The notes under the pieces: generated by a model | The model's database searches: none | Seen by the model: only the letters and a program-made list of their open reading frames with translations | What the model was told of the DNA's origin: nothing | Shown: piece by piece, positions 31,827 to 43,197 of the stretch | How the letters are laid out: every line of letters starts with the position of its first letter | Numbering within the stretch: the stretch's first letter is position 1 | Assembly: GCA_009746045.1 (NCBI GenBank) | Contig: RPFO01000041.1 | Coordinates: 9,516,468-9,580,467 of the forward strand | Reading direction: 5' to 3' | From: Mesostigma viride | Lineage: Eukaryota; Streptophyta; Mesostigmatophyceae; Mesostigmatales; Mesostigmataceae | DNA: 64,000 bases | Position numbers and translations under genes: made by a program

Positions 31827-34800
31827 CTATGGCCGCCCGTGTAAGGGGTCCATGAGCCCACGGAGCAGGGGGTACTGCCTCTCCGCCTTCTCCTCCAGCT
31901 TGGTGAGGGCATCTGCAGGGTTGTCCACACCAGGCACATGTTCAATGTGAGCTAGGTAGGACATCTCCTTGAGCAACAAGTAGTCAAGGTCCCTGCTCCT
32001 GGCCAGCTGCCTGTGCACAAATTGCACCATGCCCATGCTATCAGTCCTCACCAGTGTGTGCAGCTGCAACCTACAGGAAGCCACTTGACATAGCTGGTAG
32101 AAGAGCTCCCTCAAGTAAAGAGCAGTATGCAGCCCTTCACAGATTGCCCTGCACTCAGCAATATCACTGCTGGGTGTAACCCTGTTCTGCAACCGACTGT
32201 ACCAGGTAACAAGTGAGGTGTGATCTTGCTCCAGGGTAACTAATGCTGCTGCCCCCCCTGACCTCTGTGACCTTCCTATTATCCATAGAACTGTCCACAT
32301 AGAGAACCATGTCAAGGGGCTTGTACAAATCCACAGGACCCAGTATGAGAGGGGGAGACATCATGACAGCCTGCACCACACTCTCAGCACCCACCTCAAC
32401 CAGCTGGGAATCAGTAAGTCGACTCAGAACCAGCAAGTCAGGGGCACATATACTTGCAAGCCATGCCAGCATGCCCCTGATGGTAGCACACCTAGCCTGC
32501 GTGATGGGCTCCTGCAATGCATCTACAATCTGCTGTGGGTAGTCCTTACCACCCTCCATCCTGATGAACCACGAGCCCTTGGCTTGGAACAACGTAGCCT
32601 GCATGCCACAGAAGACCATAGGCTCATTCTCCACCATGTGCTGTATCTTACCCAGCTCAAACCGCTTCTGGATCTTAGCCAAGACAGCCTCAACCCAGTC
32701 TGGTGGACCTATGAGATGCAGGTCATCACCATGCAGTGAGGCAAAGACAGGAAGGCCATTGTGGGACCCTTGGAACAAACAGGGATCCACTGGAGACACA
32801 GAAAACCCACAAGTATTCTTCAAGAATTTCTCTAGGCTCTTTCTCCAGATAATGGGACTGGACCTGAGACCTTCCAACCCTTTCAGAATTCTCAGGTACC
32901 TGGCCTTTATCTCTGCTCTCCATACAGCAGGTACAGTCACAAAGAAAGGAGGGATATCTCTCCAAGTCTGCCTAGCCTGATCTTGGTCACCCTTGAGAAA
33001 AGCCCTCTTGAAATCAATCAGCACAGAGCTATAGGGCACACCCTTAACCAGAAAAGACAGAAATATACACAGCAGAATCCTCCACGTGTCATGCAGCATC
33101 CCTGGAGTATAGAGCTCCTCATCTAACAACTGGCCAGTGCCATGATACTCGGTTACAACTGGTCTGACATGTGGCACCTGGACACCATCAACCTCCTTGA
33201 GCTTGAGGACAAACATCAATCTGAGCAGCTGGTGAACTTCTGGCAGCTCATCCACAGGTTCTGCACAGTTGGAAACTATCCACTCATGCCCAGAAGCAAC
33301 AAAGCCAAGAGTCCATGCCTTAGCCATCTTGGGGCTCTGCATCATCTCGACTAGCTGGCGCCAGGGAATAGGACTGTGAGCAGCTATCTGGTACCTGTTT
33401 ACCCCTAACTGCCTTGGATCAAAGGTGGTTGGGATTATCAACAAGTCCTCAGCTATGGGCTCCTGACTCTGAGGACCCTCAGCTGGCTGACTCCTAACAG
33501 CCTTCACCGCCACTGCAAGACCCTGGGAATAGTGATATCTTTCAAGGGGGAGGCTGCCCCTGCCTTCTAGTGCCAACTCATCAGAGGTCAAAGTAACCCC
33601 TGGCATGCACAAGAAGTTCTGACCCAGAATGGCAGGCCCCTGATAGCCCTCTACCACACAGAACGTGGTGGGCACCCCTAAGATAGGCACACTCACTTCC
33701 CCAAGGATCTTCATGGACACCTTTCCTGAGAAATCAGACACAGCAAGGCAACTGGGATGGGACATCTGTAAGCCTACAGCATCCTCTTCCCTGATGACAG
33801 ACACCTGTGAGTTGGTATCTACCTCCATTGTAGCTGCCCAGCACGACCCCCACCCCGTGAGCTTGGATACCTTGGGATCATGTTTGCTGCGCATGAGTGC
33901 TCGGATGACGTCCGCCATGAGAGGCCCCCGGGCCTTAGGTGGCTGCCCCGTCCCCTCTGGCCTTGTGACAGTTGCTTCAGCAGCCTCCTGCTCGTCATCT
34001 TCCAGCAGGGACAGACCATCATCCACCACCAGAGGATTGTTAGCTGCTGCTGCCTGGCTCTGGCCTGGCTCCTCAACCCAGCTGGGAGGGCCTGGCCCGT
34101 CTGCAGGCCAGATTGCATGTGGCCTTCTTTCCTTGACATGAGCCCAGGACAACCTGTACACGTGCCTTGGATCCTTTTCCAAAGCCACCAGGCAAGATCT
34201 GTTAGCTTCTTCCACACGAGTGACAACCCCATCCTGCCACTTCCCCCGCTTGCCTGGAATAGATGGTTCCTTCCACATCCTGACCTTCAGCCCCACCTGA
34301 GGCCTCAGCACATTCCAGTTCTTGTCCTTACGTCTCAGCTGGGCAAATAACCTATCTGCCTTCCTAAGACTGGCCTGCACCACGTTCTCAGGCAACAAGC
34401 TATACTGCAGGGCCAGGGGAGAGACAGCCACACCATCAAAGTAATAGTTAACCCTGTGGTTCAGCTGCTCTTCTATCCCCTTACACCAGGCTGCCCTCTC
34501 TAAGGCAGATGCCACAAGTGGCACTGACTCTGCTGCTAGCACCACTGTCTTCACTTCACGTATGGATCTCTCTACAGCCCCTTGCTGCCCATGACTCTCC
34601 CTGGGGACTACTACCAGCTTACAAGGCAGCTGGTCCTGATGCTTGAGCAAACAGTCAAACTGCAAGTCTGCCTGCACACTCTTGCACACCCCAAAGCCTG
34701 GGATCAGGGCCTTCATACCCAACAACAAGTGGTGCTCCTGCATACCAGGCAGAACGTCTATCAGCCTGTATCTGCTGAACCTGTCCACCCCCACCAATAT

Positions 34801-35345
34801 ATACAAGCCCCTGATATGCTGGATATCCATCTGGATGTCGCCACGCTCCCTAGCAGGCTCCCTAGCATGGGACTGAGGTGGGTGAACAGCATTCTCCTGG
34901 CAACCACAGTTCTCAGCAGCAGCCTGGCATGCCTCCCACAAAGGCTCCCTACCTAGCTTCCAAGCAAACATTGCTGCCTGCCCAGAATGCCCAAACATGT
35001 GATGCAACTATGGCCAGCCTCAGCATAGCTCAGCACTCTGTCAGTACTGACCTGGCGAGACGTCTGAACCGTGTGTGGGGACACATGATCCACTCCTGAG
35101 GTTCCAGGGCTTCCCTGCAGGCCATCCTGACGCCCCAAGTCAGGTCCTGCACCCTGGACCGCTCCAGGCCCTTCCAGCAAGGTCCCTTGGCCCTCCAGGC
35201 CAGCACCTGCTGGAGACCCACCACCTGCATGAGGCATAGGGAATTCAGCTGCAGCATTGTTATTGCAATCCAGTGGAAGAACAACATCTTTACACCCTTG
35301 GTGCTGCACAAGGGGCACACCCCCATCCTTATGTACATCCAGCAC
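31827..35345 (-). pseudogene. B1 pol: integrase, retropepsin-like, RT, RNase H (frameshifted)
   Basis: The longest frame (32164-35007, 947 codons) begins inside integrase (MHHMFGHSG, then MDIQHI, QADLQFD, GAVERSIREVK) and has an SH3-like tail with GKRGKW. A retropepsin-like domain follows (MEVDTNSQVSVI, AILGQNFL, positions 33828-33613). RT comes next with IDFKRAFLKGD and LHGDDLHLIG. A two-base loss in a G run near 32256 shifts the frame before RNase H (VRTDSMG, GVDNPADALTK; 31827-32315). Another shift near 35010 separates the N-terminal leader starting MLDVHKDGG. The copy cannot make a full pol without frame correction. Confidence 0.9.
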
Positions 35346-35390
35346 ACCTTCCCCAAGGGGTGATTGACTATTTACAGGGGATGATGCTAG

Positions 35391-36737
35391 TCACTGCTGC
35401 CCAGACTGGCCCCCTGCCCCAGCAGGCTTGGCCTTCCTGTCAGGACACTCACGACGCCAGTGACCTTCCTTGCCACACACAAAGCATGCCCACCCTTCTT
35501 CCCAGACCCAGCCCCACCCTTGCCAGGCTTCCCTGGCCTCCCTGAGACTGTCCACCCTGCTTGCCCTGGTTGCCTTGAGCTTGGCCCTTGCCTTGCCCTT
35601 GGCCACCCTTACCCTGCTGACCACCAGCTTGCTGGCTCCCAACCCCTCCTTGGGAACCTGCACCCTTGCCACCCTGAGCCCCCTGCCTCTGGCGCCTGAA
35701 GCGCTTACGCTTGTTGGGCCTTGCCCCATCACGGGCTGGGTACCCGGGGACATCACCTTGGCCCTGCACAGCGGAGGTGGCATTGCTGCCATGGGACTGG
35801 ATAGCTTTGCAGGCAGGATCTGGCTTCCTTATGCTGAGGATTACAAGCTCCAGAGCACGCAAGGAGCCATCAGTCTGGTTAAGAAACATGCGGGCACCGT
35901 TCCTCCCATCCACACTCAAACCCATACGGTCCAGGAAATAGTCTGCCAAGGCCCTATCTGTGACCAGGAAGCCATACTTGGCCCCCTTGTCCCTGATACG
36001 GTTGAGCCTAGCCCATTCCTCTGCCACAGGGCCCACTATCTCAAAGGTGTCATACTGATGTTTAATAGTTGGTGAGGTTGAGAACCTTGTCAGAGAACTC
36101 CTCCCTCAACCCTCCAGGAACTGTGCCCAGGTTAGCTTATCCTTGACACCAGTCCTAGCCTTTTCCCTGACACGCTCTGACGAGTCCCTGTTGCACGTGG
36201 ACGAGTGAAACACTTGCACTAGGTTGACAGTGGGGTCCACGGAGAGCACAACCAGCTCCATGTCCTCTAGCCACTTGTCTAGCTTCCTGTGCTAGTGGTG
36301 GGTTAAGAGGCTTTTGTCCATTCATAAGCGTGACTGCACTCATGTGAGGTCTCGACCCTGGCAGCGCCTTCACCGGCTCCACCACAGTGGGTGTCACAGC
36401 AACAACGCCACTTGGGCCAGCAAGCACAGGGGAGAGCACATCCACGTGAGGCCTCTTACCATTGCCGTCAGCGGAGGTCCCTCTTACGCTTCTCCACGGC
36501 AGGTTGCCCATTCGCCACCGTTATTGCATCAGATGCTCCTAGTGCCCGCGCCTTGCGCGCCTCCTCCACCGAGTCTTCGTGCCGTCTCTTGCTGCCTGGT
36601 CTCTTTCCCCCATCGCCCTCGCTGGCTGGGATCGCCTCCCCCACCAGCTGCTCCTTGTCTTGCCGAGGCTCCTGACTTGCTCCAGCCGGTGCCTCCATCT
36701 CGCCCTTGTCGCCGTCTCCCGGTTTGCCACGAGGCAT
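35391..36737 (-). pseudogene. B1 gag (frameshifted)
   Basis: Starts MPRGKPGDGDKG directly after TATATA. Frames are broken near 36480, near 36290 (a two-base loss relative to B2) and near 36060. A glycine/glutamine/lysine-rich tail leads to a CX2CX4HX4C zinc knuckle (CFVCGKEGHWRREC) near 35430-35470. Nucleotide sequence is close to that of B2, but the two copies do not share the same breaks. Confidence 0.8.
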
Positions 36738-36788
36738 TATATACAGTGGGAGGCAAAACAAAACAGGCGACAGACAAGGAAAACTGGC

Positions 36789-37936
36789 TCAAGCGCTGGT
36801 GCTGCCTGAAGAAGCCGCTGGCCGTTCCTCAGCTATGGCCTCCTCCTCACGCTCCTGCGCTGTGCGTGCCACCGGTGTCCCCACGCGCGGAACTGAGCGG
36901 ACCTCCTCCGCGTTGTAAGGACCTAGCACACGACTCACCGGCCTCCCGGCTGGTGTCTGCTCTACCGGCAGCCTAGGCGCACTGCCACGGCGATACCACT
37001 GCAGGTTCCTGACCCACCGACTGCCACCACCCCGCCTGTCGTTCCGTGACCCCCGACCAATCTCAGCGAAGTCGTGTTCTGGCTCAAACGGGATATGCAA
37101 CTCCGCCCTACGCCGAGCTGAGTAGCCTTCGTTTGTGCCGTCCCCTTCGTCAATCTGCTGTGACGAACGAGCTATGATGCCCGTTGGGCGATCCACGAAT
37201 TCGCTGTGAAAATCCTCGTCGGTGACGTCCCGACCGGTGATGACTGTCACCGTTGGCCCACACGCCCCCGGTCTGCTTTGCAACCTCGGTGTATCCAAGG
37301 TCGACCAAATGCCGGCTGGTCGTGTCGTGATCACCCAGTGATCGGCGTGACCACGCGCCTCTTGGATCAAGATATTGACCAGGTGCTCACACGTCTGAGC
37401 CACCACTTCAGCCGAATCCCACGGACTGTCGGCTTCACGCGTCTGCGCGTCCCGTATAATATGTGACGCGTCGGTCCCCTCCCCCAGCGAGCTTGTCGCC
37501 ACCCAGTGGTTATACAATCTGGTACCACCTAAACAAATGGCCACCAGTTGGCCCAGCGTTCACGCGCTAAGTCCAGCGCCTGAATGGTGACGTGCCCGCC
37601 CTGGTACGCAACCTCCAAACTGTAGATCAACGAAGCAATTTCGTCGCGAATAGCGACGAGCCGCTCCGTGCAGACCCGACCCGTTTCCCCTGGCGACGTC
37701 GTCGCCCTTATCCTCATCACCACAGGGTCGTTTGCCGACGGCCCCGCTGCGTTCCCAAACACAGCAACCCAACCTCCTTCCGCAAGACCCCTCGCGACGT
37801 AGGCGGCCTGCACAAATGTAGAAGCGTTGGATGGGTGGGAATAGGGGAAAAATGCGTTCTCGCGCGCTGGCAACTCGGGAGCTGCTTCGCGCCTGGGGGA
37901 TGACTCAGGTGTCTCGACCCGAGCCTCGGCCGACAT
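36789..37936 (-). pseudogene. B1 ORF0, extra upstream gene of unknown function (frameshifted)
   Basis: ATG at 37936. The frame shifts at about 37540 and continues to 36789. It matches the intact B2 ORF0 at roughly 55-60% by eye: shared blocks include NASTFVQAAYVARGLA, GGHVT, CEHLVNIL and WVITTRP.GIWSTLDTP. This is far lower than the near-identity of gag and pol. No known domain. It precedes gag and is not an obvious capsid or zinc-knuckle protein. Confidence 0.75.
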
Positions 37937-37960
37937 GAAAAACCTTGCACAACAGAAATG

Positions 37961-37970
37961 CAATAGTACG
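37961..37970 (-). promoter_or_regulatory. Putative primer site of B1
   Basis: CGTACTATTG on the minus strand, starting at the first base after the 5' LTR. It is perfectly complementary to CAATAGTACG in the internal hairpin (31129-31138, minus strand). Confidence 0.6.
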
Positions 37971-38618
37971 AGTTAGCGAGCAGCCAGAACTGTGAGTTCC
38001 TGGTCTCTCACGCCACACAACGGGATGAGCCAAAGTTGCAAGGCAGCAACCTTTTAACCCGTGCACCAAGCCACGACCACGGTGAGCGGTTCCACGTCCA
38101 ATGTGGGAGCCTCGGTTCGTGCTTGCCAAGATAGCTGGTCATCCCCCATGACCAAGCTATATCCTTTGCGTTGTTCCTCGTTCCCATCGGCGTGACGAGG
38201 CACGTGCAGGCATGCAAGCAAATCCTCAACGTCCACTGGCATCAGTGCAGAGCCAGGACGAACTGGATTTGCCTAGACTCTGCAACCTAGGAAGTACAGG
38301 ACCTGTCACAAGCCTGCAAGGCCTAGTATCCTTGCAGACCTGTGCCAGTTCCTGTAGTCCACCAGTCACAGGCTGCTGCTCCTCTGGTCTACGTGGACCA
38401 CAGTCACGTGATAGTCAGGCTAAGCCTGCGCAGGCACGGCCTGCCACGTGTCCTGTCCACTACACCAGAGGACTGTACCTCAGTCGGCCACGGATGGCTA
38501 GGACTTCGGGACCTCATATCTTTCTTGTCCCTTGTCTGTTTCAGGCGGTCAGCACGGCGTTGGAAAGGTCTTTCCAAACTGCATCCACTTAGCATATTGG
38601 TTGCCCAAAATGCTAACT
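37971..38618 (-). repeat. 5' LTR of B1
   Basis: 648 bp. Compared with B2 LTRs, the first ~500 bp of the LTR are about 96% identical by eye and the last ~140 bp (U5 side) clearly diverged. Confidence 0.94.
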
Positions 38619-38623
38619 GCACA

Positions 38624-39693
38624 CTGTCAAGGTTGTGCAGCTCCTTGGGGAGACCATGCCCCACTCCATGGACGTGGCCATGGACAGGTGGTACACCAGC
38701 CGGCCAGCCGTGGAGTGGCTGCATGAGCAGGGCCACAACGTGGTCGGCACGGTGGTGCCCAACCGCAGGGGCATCCCCTGGGCTGAGCTCAAGGCGCTCA
38801 TTCCCAAAGGCAAGGCACTCAAGCAGGGCTTCTACGCGTGGGCGGTGCACGAGGAGACGGGGCTGCAGGTGCTTGTGTGGATGGACCGCAAGCTCGTGTA
38901 CCTGCTGCAGAAGGGGTATGGCCTGCAGGAGGTCATGGTGGATCGCCATGGGGGGCGTGGCAATGCCCGGGTGAGCGTCCCAGCCCCGTCAGCCGTCCCC
39001 AACTACTGGTCATGCTACAAGGCAGTCGACCTCTTTGACCAGCTGGCTGCAGAATACGACGTGGGCAGGGCCCTGGTGAGCAGGGTGTGGTGGCACAGGG
39101 CCTTTGGGGCCCACCTGGTGAATGCCATCACCAATGCATACCTGCTGATGACCTTCATCAACCGGGGGAAGTCCTGCATGAGCCACTACACCTTCATGTC
39201 CATGCTGGCAGACCAGCTGGGGAGGAACCAGTGGCCAGGGGCGCCTGCCCCTGTGAGGCAGATCACCATCATCCCAACCAGGGAGGCACGGTGGGACGGC
39301 AACCACGAGGCCCAGCGCATTCCATTCGTGGTCGAGGCTGACTGCGCTGTCTGCAGCGCCACGTCCACCACCGGTGCCCGCAAGCGCACAAGCGTATGGT
39401 GCCCTGAGTGCGACATTGCTCTGTGCAACTCCGTGGACTACCCATGCTTCCAGATTTATCACACGGGCCACGTGCCCGGGCTGGACGAGATCCCGGGGGA
39501 GCCAACACCTGACCCCAGGTATTCCAGGGCACTCACCGAGAAGAGCGCGCGGGGCAAGGAGTGGGTGGCAAAGCGGCAGACCCGTGAAGGGTCAACGCCT
39601 GGTTCCACCCTGGTGGGGAACGCTAGGAAGCGGTGGCTGAAGGCCAACTGCCCCATCAACAAGAAGAAGAGGAAGTCAAACACCCCATCATAA
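38624..39693 (+). pseudogene. piggyBac-type transposase, C-terminal part
   Basis: 356 codons in phase with the part ending at 30171. MDVAMDRWYTS supplies the second catalytic aspartate. AVDLFDQLAAEYDVGR supplies the third acidic position and is followed by WWHRAFGAHLVNAITNAYLL, all typical of DDE_Tnp_1_7. The C-terminus has a cysteine-rich zinc-binding region (CAVC...WCPECDIALC...C...H) as in PGBD transposases, and then a basic tail (KKKRKSN) that could direct nuclear import. Apart from the B1 insertion the whole gene looks intact. Confidence 0.93.
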
Positions 39694-40649
39694 GCTGACT
39701 ATATATGCTATTGTATCGCACACCATAGGCAGCTTGCACACTAGTGGCTATGTACTCTTGACAGGCTTGGTTGTTGCTTGTTGTTGGACTGTGCATGTGT
39801 GCCCAGTTTGGTATAGTGCATGTGCACTAGATTGTTGCATTGATCAGCATGTGATGTGTTGGTGGTGTCATGCATGCATGCATGGTGGTGTAGCTCCCAT
39901 GTAGCTTGATAGCTCAGCCCCACTAGTGCTTCACGGATGGCAGCCATGCCATGTTTGCATGAGCTTGCCAGGTAAGTTTATATTGCCATCTTGTGTTGCC
40001 AGTGCAGTGCAGCCAATTTGAGCTTAGGGGAATAATAATTACGTATGGGATGTAACCTTGTGTCATTATGAAAACTGTTGCATGCCAGCGGCCCATACCT
40101 GTGACGCTTTTATTTGATGTCATAATAAATAATTTTATTGCATATAATGAGTCCAAACTGTCCAGGAAGTTCATATATACCATTTATGCAAGTACTTGGG
40201 TCTTAGGGCCCACAATAATGGAGGCCACCCTAGAGATATCATGTGATACACATAGGAAGCAGTTACAGCCGATTTATCGGCACCAAAGTGCACATGGTGT
40301 AACTGCTGGCATACTCATCCAACCATGGGCCCCAGTGGCTCAAACTATTCACCAACTAACTCTTCATCATCCCTGAAGTGATAGGTGTCTAGGTATTATT
40401 CCCTAATTCACAATGCACAATCTACCAAAAATGAAAACGCGCGTCTTGACCCCCCTGACTTTGACGGTAGTTATATATGGCCTACGATGAATATATGTGA
40501 GGTTGTGATATATCACGGCTTAGGGCAACTCATGGACATGCTTGCCCCCCAAGGACAGCCATTGGATATTGCTAGGTTGTACAGGGGCTGGTTTACAAAA
40601 TAGGTGAGTAACTGCCGATTTATCGGCAGCATTTCCGCCCATTTAGGGG
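39694..40649 (+). other. 3' non-coding region of the piggyBac-type element
   Basis: No gene. The last ~350 bp are shared with the non-autonomous copy (19960-20313). It contains the 12-bp palindrome GTGATATATCAC at about 40505 and terminal GCCGATTTATCGGC. Confidence 0.8.
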
Positions 40650-40690
40650 TTAAAACAATAAGTGGGCAATTACAGAACCCATGAGTGAGC

Positions 40691-42726
40691 ACCGCAAGCG
40701 CATGCTCTTCAATAGATAAAATGAGCATAGCTCACCAGCCACGAGCCACGAGGTAGCCATGGCTGTCGGAGCTCATAACTTTCACGTTTGAGCACCGAAT
40801 TCAGCTGTGAATATCACAATCGCTTCGTCTTTCTTAGACGCACATGCTGATATAATTTTCCGAAGCTGTAACGCACTATACGATGAGCAAACGCCTCTCG
40901 ACGCAACGCAGCCTGGCGGCTGCGCTCAGCAATGAAAATACGTCTGCAGCCCCGGCTGCAGCTTCGCCAACCGGCCCAGAAGGCAGCGGCGCCACTAGCC
41001 AAGCTCTAGTGGTCGCCCAGCCGCCTGCTGAGCCCGCCTCGCCCGCAGCGTCGCCTGAACCCAAGCGCAGTCGCTCTGCCGAGCCGAGTTGGACAGAGCT
41101 CGACTTTGTCGCCGAAGCCAGCCAGCCCGGCTTCCTTGACACGCTTAACCCGGAACGCATCCTGGTCTGCGTGTTTTATGGAACGCACGCCTCGCTTCTT
41201 GCACTATGCAAGCAGCTCTTCAACCAAGGTCGCCTCTTTGACCCTCGCTGGGTTCGTCTCGCCTCTTTCGACATCATTCCCAGCCTCCACCGCCCCTTCC
41301 TCCAGCAATTCGCTCTCTTTTCCCTCCTTGGACGCTCCATCGGGGAGCTTTGGCCCCCCAAGCCTCTCACCACCACCTTAACCGAATCCTCCCTCCGCTC
41401 ACTCCTTAAGGAGGTCCTCGAGGAGCACGTGGACCCCATTGCTGCAGATGTGGCGGCCATCGGCGGCACGCTGACTGCCGAGCTTCCCCTCCTTTCCACC
41501 GCCACCTCCACCATCTCCACCGCCACCTCCACCCTCCTCGCCTCCTCCACCGCCACCACCTCCACCTCCGACGCCATCACCGCCCAGCTCCGTGACATCG
41601 ACCAGCGTCTTAAGGACAACGCCATCGCTATCGAGGTTCTGCAGAACACCGCAGGCCTCACCGCCCAGGCGGTGAAGGACATTGCCGCCAAGCCAGCCCC
41701 GGCTGGCCTGGCCGGCGATGCTCCTCCCATCACCACCTGGGCGGACATGCTTAAGCAACATACCACCTCCACCACCTCCGCCGTCGCAGCCCAGCTCCAA
41801 CGGCAGACGCTTGACCTCCGCGAGGAGGCCGAGCTCGCCCAGCGCAGCCTCAACGTCATTGTCAAGAACTTCACCATGGAGGAAGGTGAGACTTCCGAGA
41901 AGCTTTTGCGTGCGTTTGAGCGAGAAATCCTTGGTCGCATGGGCCTTATCGGTGAGATCGCGCTGGCCGCCCACCGCCTTCCCCGCGCGCGGGGTAAGGC
42001 AGGGCCGCCCCCGCTCCTTCTCACCTTTAAGACCCCGGCGGACAAGATTTCTTTTCTCAGACGCCGCAAGCGGCTCGAGAAGACTCTCTTCACCCTTGAT
42101 GACGACCTGACCCTGGCGCAGCAACAACGGCGACGGGAGCTATGGCCGATCTACCTCCAGCTCCGGCAGACCAAGGCGGGCCAGCCGGTGTACTGGAAGG
42201 GGGCGGCCATCTACGTCGGCCACAAGCCCTGGCAGGCGACCCCCCCCCCCCGCGGCCCCAGCGACTCCAGACGCCCCAGCTTAGGGGAATACAGCAGTAG
42301 TAGTGCAGAATAGATAGACCGTGGCCATGTACATGTACGCCTCCTAGAGGCACTATCCTAGCTAAGCCACGCGCTTTCCTTAATCATGTACATGTGTGCC
42401 TATGATGAGCCACACCCCAGATGATGCCTAGCTTTATTTAGTTATGTTGTGCCCATGCAGGGAGTAACTCTCTGCTGAGACGCCATGCCCTAGCTTCTTT
42501 GTATAGCTATGCTGCTCTTCCCCCCCATGACAGGCTCCCCCTTCGCTGGGCATAGCTTGAAGATCATGGGATGCAAGTGCCCTGGTGCACCTAGAGCAAG
42601 GGTCCTTTACATCCCCACCCTTGCAGGAAGTAGCTTAGGATGTATGATAGGCCATATGCCCCCCTCTCAAGGGCTGTGTGCTACATATACTCCCAACGGA
42701 GTTATGTTACAATTCAATTCAATTCA
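40691..42726 (+). mobile_element. LINE-like retrotransposon with ORF1 only
   Basis: Flanked by the 10-bp duplication ATGAGTGAGC (40681-40690, 42727-42736). It ends in a short AATTC tandem tail. One gene resembling a LINE ORF1 protein is present and no reverse transcriptase follows, so it depends on another element. The 43074-43197 block gives the unoccupied target site. Confidence 0.85.
40883..42313 (+). CDS. LINE ORF1-like RNA-binding protein
   Basis: 476 codons from ATG at 40883. A low-complexity Ala/Pro/Ser head is followed by a helical region. Next is a Thr/Ser-rich heptad-like segment (about 180-270) that could form a coiled coil for trimerisation. The C-terminal 150 residues resemble the RRM plus C-terminal domain of L1-type ORF1 proteins: SLNVIVKNF, a middle with LLLTFKTPADKISFLRRR, then LTLAQQQRRRELWP. 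Such proteins bind element RNA as chaperones. Assignment rests on this layout and the target duplication; no zinc knuckle or endonuclease is present. Confidence 0.7.
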   Translation: MSKRLSTQRSLAAALSNENTSAAPAAASPTGPEGSGATSQALVVAQPPAEPASPAASPEPKRSRSAEPSWTELDFVAEASQPGFLDTLNPERILVCVFYGTHASLLALCKQLFNQGRLFDPRWVRLASFDIIPSLHRPFLQQFALFSLLGRSIGELWPPKPLTTTLTESSLRSLLKEVLEEHVDPIAADVAAIGGTLTAELPLLSTATSTISTATSTLLASSTATTSTSDAITAQLRDIDQRLKDNAIAIEVLQNTAGLTAQAVKDIAAKPAPAGLAGDAPPITTWADMLKQHTTSTTSAVAAQLQRQTLDLREEAELAQRSLNVIVKNFTMEEGETSEKLLRAFEREILGRMGLIGEIALAAHRLPRARGKAGPPPLLLTFKTPADKISFLRRRKRLEKTLFTLDDDLTLAQQQRRRELWPIYLQLRQTKAGQPVYWKGAAIYVGHKPWQATPPPRGPSDSRRPSLGEYSSSSAE

Positions 42727-42818
42727 ATGAGTGAGCCTGCCACGCTGCACCCATTTCATGATTGATTGTAGTTCTCGTTACCCTAGAAACAAACACAAGA
42801 AGAGGGAGGGAGGGCGGG

Positions 42819-43073
42819 ACAAGAAAAAGAGACCTAGAACATCGTGCAAATGGCACTTTAGGGCGGCGTAGCCCGGGCTCGCCTCATGAGCCGTCAGCAA
42901 CAGTAACTTAATTGCTACTTAACTTAACGAACTAGAAATGGCCATACAAAACTGGCCAACTAATTCTAACTCATGGAACCGGTCCAGCCCAAGGCCCACC
43001 GTCCCGTAGTACCACTCACATAGCGGCGTTCATTCTCATCTGTTATAAAGAAACTACGTTCAGAGAACACCGA
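42819..43073. repeat. 255-bp duplicated block P, copy 1
   Basis: Matches 44202-44456 over 255 bp (ACAAGAAAAAGAGACC to GAGAACACCGA). Not TG/CA-bounded and without matching flanks, so it reads as a local duplication rather than an LTR pair. Confidence 0.8.
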
Positions 43074-43197
43074 TTCTATTCCCACTATTACCAATCCACC
43101 AACATTTGATTAAAACAATAAGTGGGCAATTACAGAACCCATGAGTGAGCCTGCCACGCTGCACCCATTTCATGATTGATTGTAGTTCTCGTTACCC
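43074..43197. repeat. Unoccupied copy of the piggyBac and LINE target region
   Basis: Reads continuously through the sequences found at 28438-28477, 40654-40690 and 42737-42784. It holds a single TTAA (43110-43113) and a single ATGAGTGAGC (43141-43150). It is the pre-insertion structure preserved as a paralogous duplicate. Confidence 0.93.

Larger units (their letters stand above)
30172..38618 (-). mobile_element. Copia-like LTR retrotransposon B1
   Basis: Coding strand minus. Both LTRs are 648 bp (30172-30819, 37971-38618) and differ at one position that I found. Flanking duplication GCACA lies at 30167-30171 and 38619-38623. Termini are AGTTAGC/GCTAACT. In coding order it holds ORF0, gag, then INT-AP-RT-RH, each with frameshifts. 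Pol is nearly identical to B2 at 50330-58814, while ORF0 and U5 are strongly diverged, so B1 and B2 are mosaics of two subfamilies. Confidence 0.95.
28478..40649 (+). mobile_element. piggyBac-type DNA transposon, interrupted by Copia-like element B1
   Basis: TTAA at 28474-28477 and 40650-40653 flank the ends CCCCTAAATGG and its inverse. GCCGATTTATCGGC palindromes lie near both ends (about 28524, 40267, 40613) and probably bind transposase. Without the 8.45-kb nested element it would be about 3.7 kb, with one transposase frame. The same flanking sequence without the insertion exists at 43074-43197, which confirms the boundaries. Confidence 0.95.

Noticed and set aside
41176-42127. Minus-strand frames opposite LINE ORF1
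   Set aside because: Shadows with low-complexity Gly/Val composition from the Thr/Ser-rich coding strand.
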